Source: Akkermansia sp.
Lineage (GTDB): Bacteria > Verrucomicrobiota > Verrucomicrobiia > Verrucomicrobiales > Akkermansiaceae
Direction: 5' to 3'
Length of the DNA stretch: 64,000 nucleotides
NCBI GenBank assembly: GCA_017471985.1
Contig: JAFURE010000019.1
Span: forward strand, 22,367 to 86,366
In this document: positions 63,601 to 64,000 of the stretch, in pieces
Numbering within the stretch: position 1 is the first letter of the stretch
Layout of the letters: each line of letters opens with the position of its first letter
The notes under the pieces: generated by a model
What the model saw: the letters and a program-made list of their open reading frames with translations, nothing else
Databases searched by the model: none
Told to the model about the DNA's origin: nothing
Program-made: the position numbers and the translations under genes

Positions 63601-64000
63601 CTCACCTCTCCGCTCACCTGCAGCACCTCGCTCAGAGCGTAATCACTACCGATGAGGCTGCCACCACTGATGCTCGCATTCACAGCTCCGCTCGTCAGGG
63701 TGAGTGCGGTATTAGACACGCTGCCATTCAGTGTACCGCCGTTCAAATTGATGGCACCACCGGTGGAGGTCACGGTGGCCGTGTCATCCACCGTCAGAGT
63801 ACCATTGCTCAGGGTCACATCTGCCAGGGCGGATTGGGTATGGATAGCTCTGGTGCTTACGCTGCCATCATTCAGGTAGAACATACCCATGTCTACCTCA
63901 CCACCGGCGGAGGCTGTACCATCGGTGTTAAGAGACAGGACTGTGTCGCCGTATTTAATCGTGGCTCCGGCATCGGCGGTTGTGCCTCTGGCTATCTCCA
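60663..64000 (-). CDS. Autotransporter with repeated passenger and C-terminal beta-barrel (5' end outside window)
   Basis: The frame stays open through the right edge, so the gene starts beyond 64000; 1,112 residues are visible. The passenger consists of tandem modules of about 200 residues, each ending in LxLGxDGxAxxxGxxD then a phenylalanine/tyrosine segment (for example VDYTHFFLTGGD, TDWSTYLLTGSD, VDMGMFYLNDGS). PATR-type segments follow (NSYSGGTTVNGGTLVAGSN, about residue 505 of the ATG-led part). The last ~280 residues form the type V barrel, ending in Phe as needed for BAM insertion (NANVGVQYAF). Such surface proteins mediate adhesion, aggregation or enzymatic activity. No catalytic motif is visible in the visible part. 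Confidence 0.9.
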   Translation of the reverse strand, partial: EIARGTTADAGATIKYGDTVLSLNTDGTASAGGEVDMGMFYLNDGSVSTRAIHTQSALADVTLSNGTLTVDDTATVTSTGGAINLNGGTLNGSVSNTALTLTSGAVNASISGGSLIGSDYALSEVLQVSGEVSISGSFIADELSLVTTEKSRIDVVTGNSGNSGFLKYGDSYVQLINGGELTINGATVKHGTIDLTLGADGYARTEGKTDWSTYLLTGSDKVSTNMIHTGEGAGATVRQDGGLLTVNDTTMVNTTGGSIILSDATLSGSVSDARLTAEKGSIAATLSGITAVTITGEVSMSAANTHSGVTTLADGALTVTHTNALGTGDIVSTGESRLTVEGTAPLVLSDSIANTGKLTLSGCFDASGLTLNRTEEGRFALSGTKVSLTESGFARGVEYSVQIVEGGTTVNNGVSISHRDYLSRTQLVLGEDGVARAGGAVDYTHFFLTGGDSAAVSEIADVSNQHQETLAGVTMDSGTLEVDRSMAVNATGGSINNTDDAVLNGTVEDAAVSTATGDYSSVISALLKGDTTLEVNGGTITVSGDNSYSGGTTVNGGTLVAGSNTAFGSEDVAVNDGGTLDLGACTVANRVLLSGEATLAHADGASNILLQSGANAGFANGFELSEGKNLTVGAGMAAFARSRAARVGGTVYRGALTLGGGELTLNEHLTVEGHVSFGSGTTTIVNVAGWQGAEAGTELASFSSNSGYTEESLTLRGAAAGLVLNFDATTGVLSLAEARKPDDFRPDLNRNQQEVYDTVKDIVAGGEKPEGELGELVDLISGTRNEAELRELLDVVGGSEYAVLMSSQMDGNLAHLRNLRSGMGRGWQLVGSNHLRAALELYSQRSELDADGNGRGYDRTETGGRFTLELEGCIHFNSGVSIAAGRTTLQPDAALKQHSDDVRVDFYTSYRSNDSRRGGYSGKLSMGFGTHDYDLERRVMGMRTEAQADGFSVNFMHESAYEFILEPSSYLLVFGTVESSWNRIDGFRETGAGTASLETDAQDAWATDVTLGLRYVQSFGGFALPSANFTLQAGVTASLGDTGCDMNMRFAGARKHGFTQSGADRDRWGYNLGATLHLPISETAAVNMGGEAILRGDSNEWNANVGVQYAF

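Overview
This window looks like a chromosomal segment from a Verrucomicrobiota bacterium, probably Akkermansia-like. This is inferred from gene architecture, with no database search. The clues are a 1,838-residue UvrA made of two UvrA copies end to end (a PVC-superphylum trait best known from Chlamydiae), a MurC-MurB fusion followed by ddl and ftsQ, a class III glutamine synthetase, a diderm envelope (secretin, AsmA-like giants, TolC-like lipoprotein, LolC-type permease, autotransporter) and weak Shine-Dalgarno usage. There are no tRNA or rRNA genes, CRISPR arrays or prophage. The only mobile-type gene is one REP-associated tyrosine transposase.

Layout. 1-4.5 kb: the 3' part of a large SF1 helicase/nuclease, converging on a minus-strand serine hydrolase, trmO and rppH. 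4.5-8.5 kb: an accessory patch with the transposase (bounded by inverted REP-like repeats and fused to a DprA-like domain), a YlbF-family protein with a Cys/His-rich tail, an ankyrin protein, a lipoprotein and an EFR1-type flavodoxin-ferredoxin. 8.5-14.1 kb: tandem uvrA. 14.2-16.3 kb: a small membrane protein plus a P1B-type metal ATPase. 16.4-19.6 kb: hisC, an unknown anchored protein, a candidate small RNA and an MBL-fold hydrolase. 19.6-22.9 kb: a nucleotide/folate operon pyrF-thyA-D12 methyltransferase-folA. 23-30.1 kb: a small secreted basic protein, an unknown protein, then a minus-strand operon secretin, anchored AsmA-like protein, acyltransferase, folD. 30.2-36 kb: rpoD, glnN, lipA. 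36.3-48.6 kb: murC/B-ddl-ftsQ, then nusA-infB-rbfA and a giant AsmA-like protein. 48.6-52.8 kb: minus-strand trxB, Sel1 lipoprotein, LplT-like MFS, TolC-like lipoprotein. 52.9-60 kb: LolC-like permease, GYF-RDD membrane protein, argG, a glycosyltransferase, a BASS transporter and a MenC-like enzyme. 60-64 kb: a 0.6-kb non-coding stretch holding a candidate small RNA, then the 3' part of an autotransporter.

Regulation. A recurring signal is a sigma-70 promoter with TTG-type -35, a spacer of exactly 17 nt and a -10 box only 5-10 nt before the start codon. It appears at about ten genes (for example at 6421, 8527, 19546, 19637, 52759, 52877 and 60030) and predicts leaderless or nearly leaderless mRNAs. 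It also moves several start codons downstream of the longest ORF. rpoD and nusA instead have structured leaders. The most noteworthy observations are the leaderless promoters, the transposase-DprA-like fusion with its flanking repeats, the ATPase lacking CPC next to a small protein carrying CPC, the double region 1.1 of RpoD, and two promoter-terminator pairs without an ORF.
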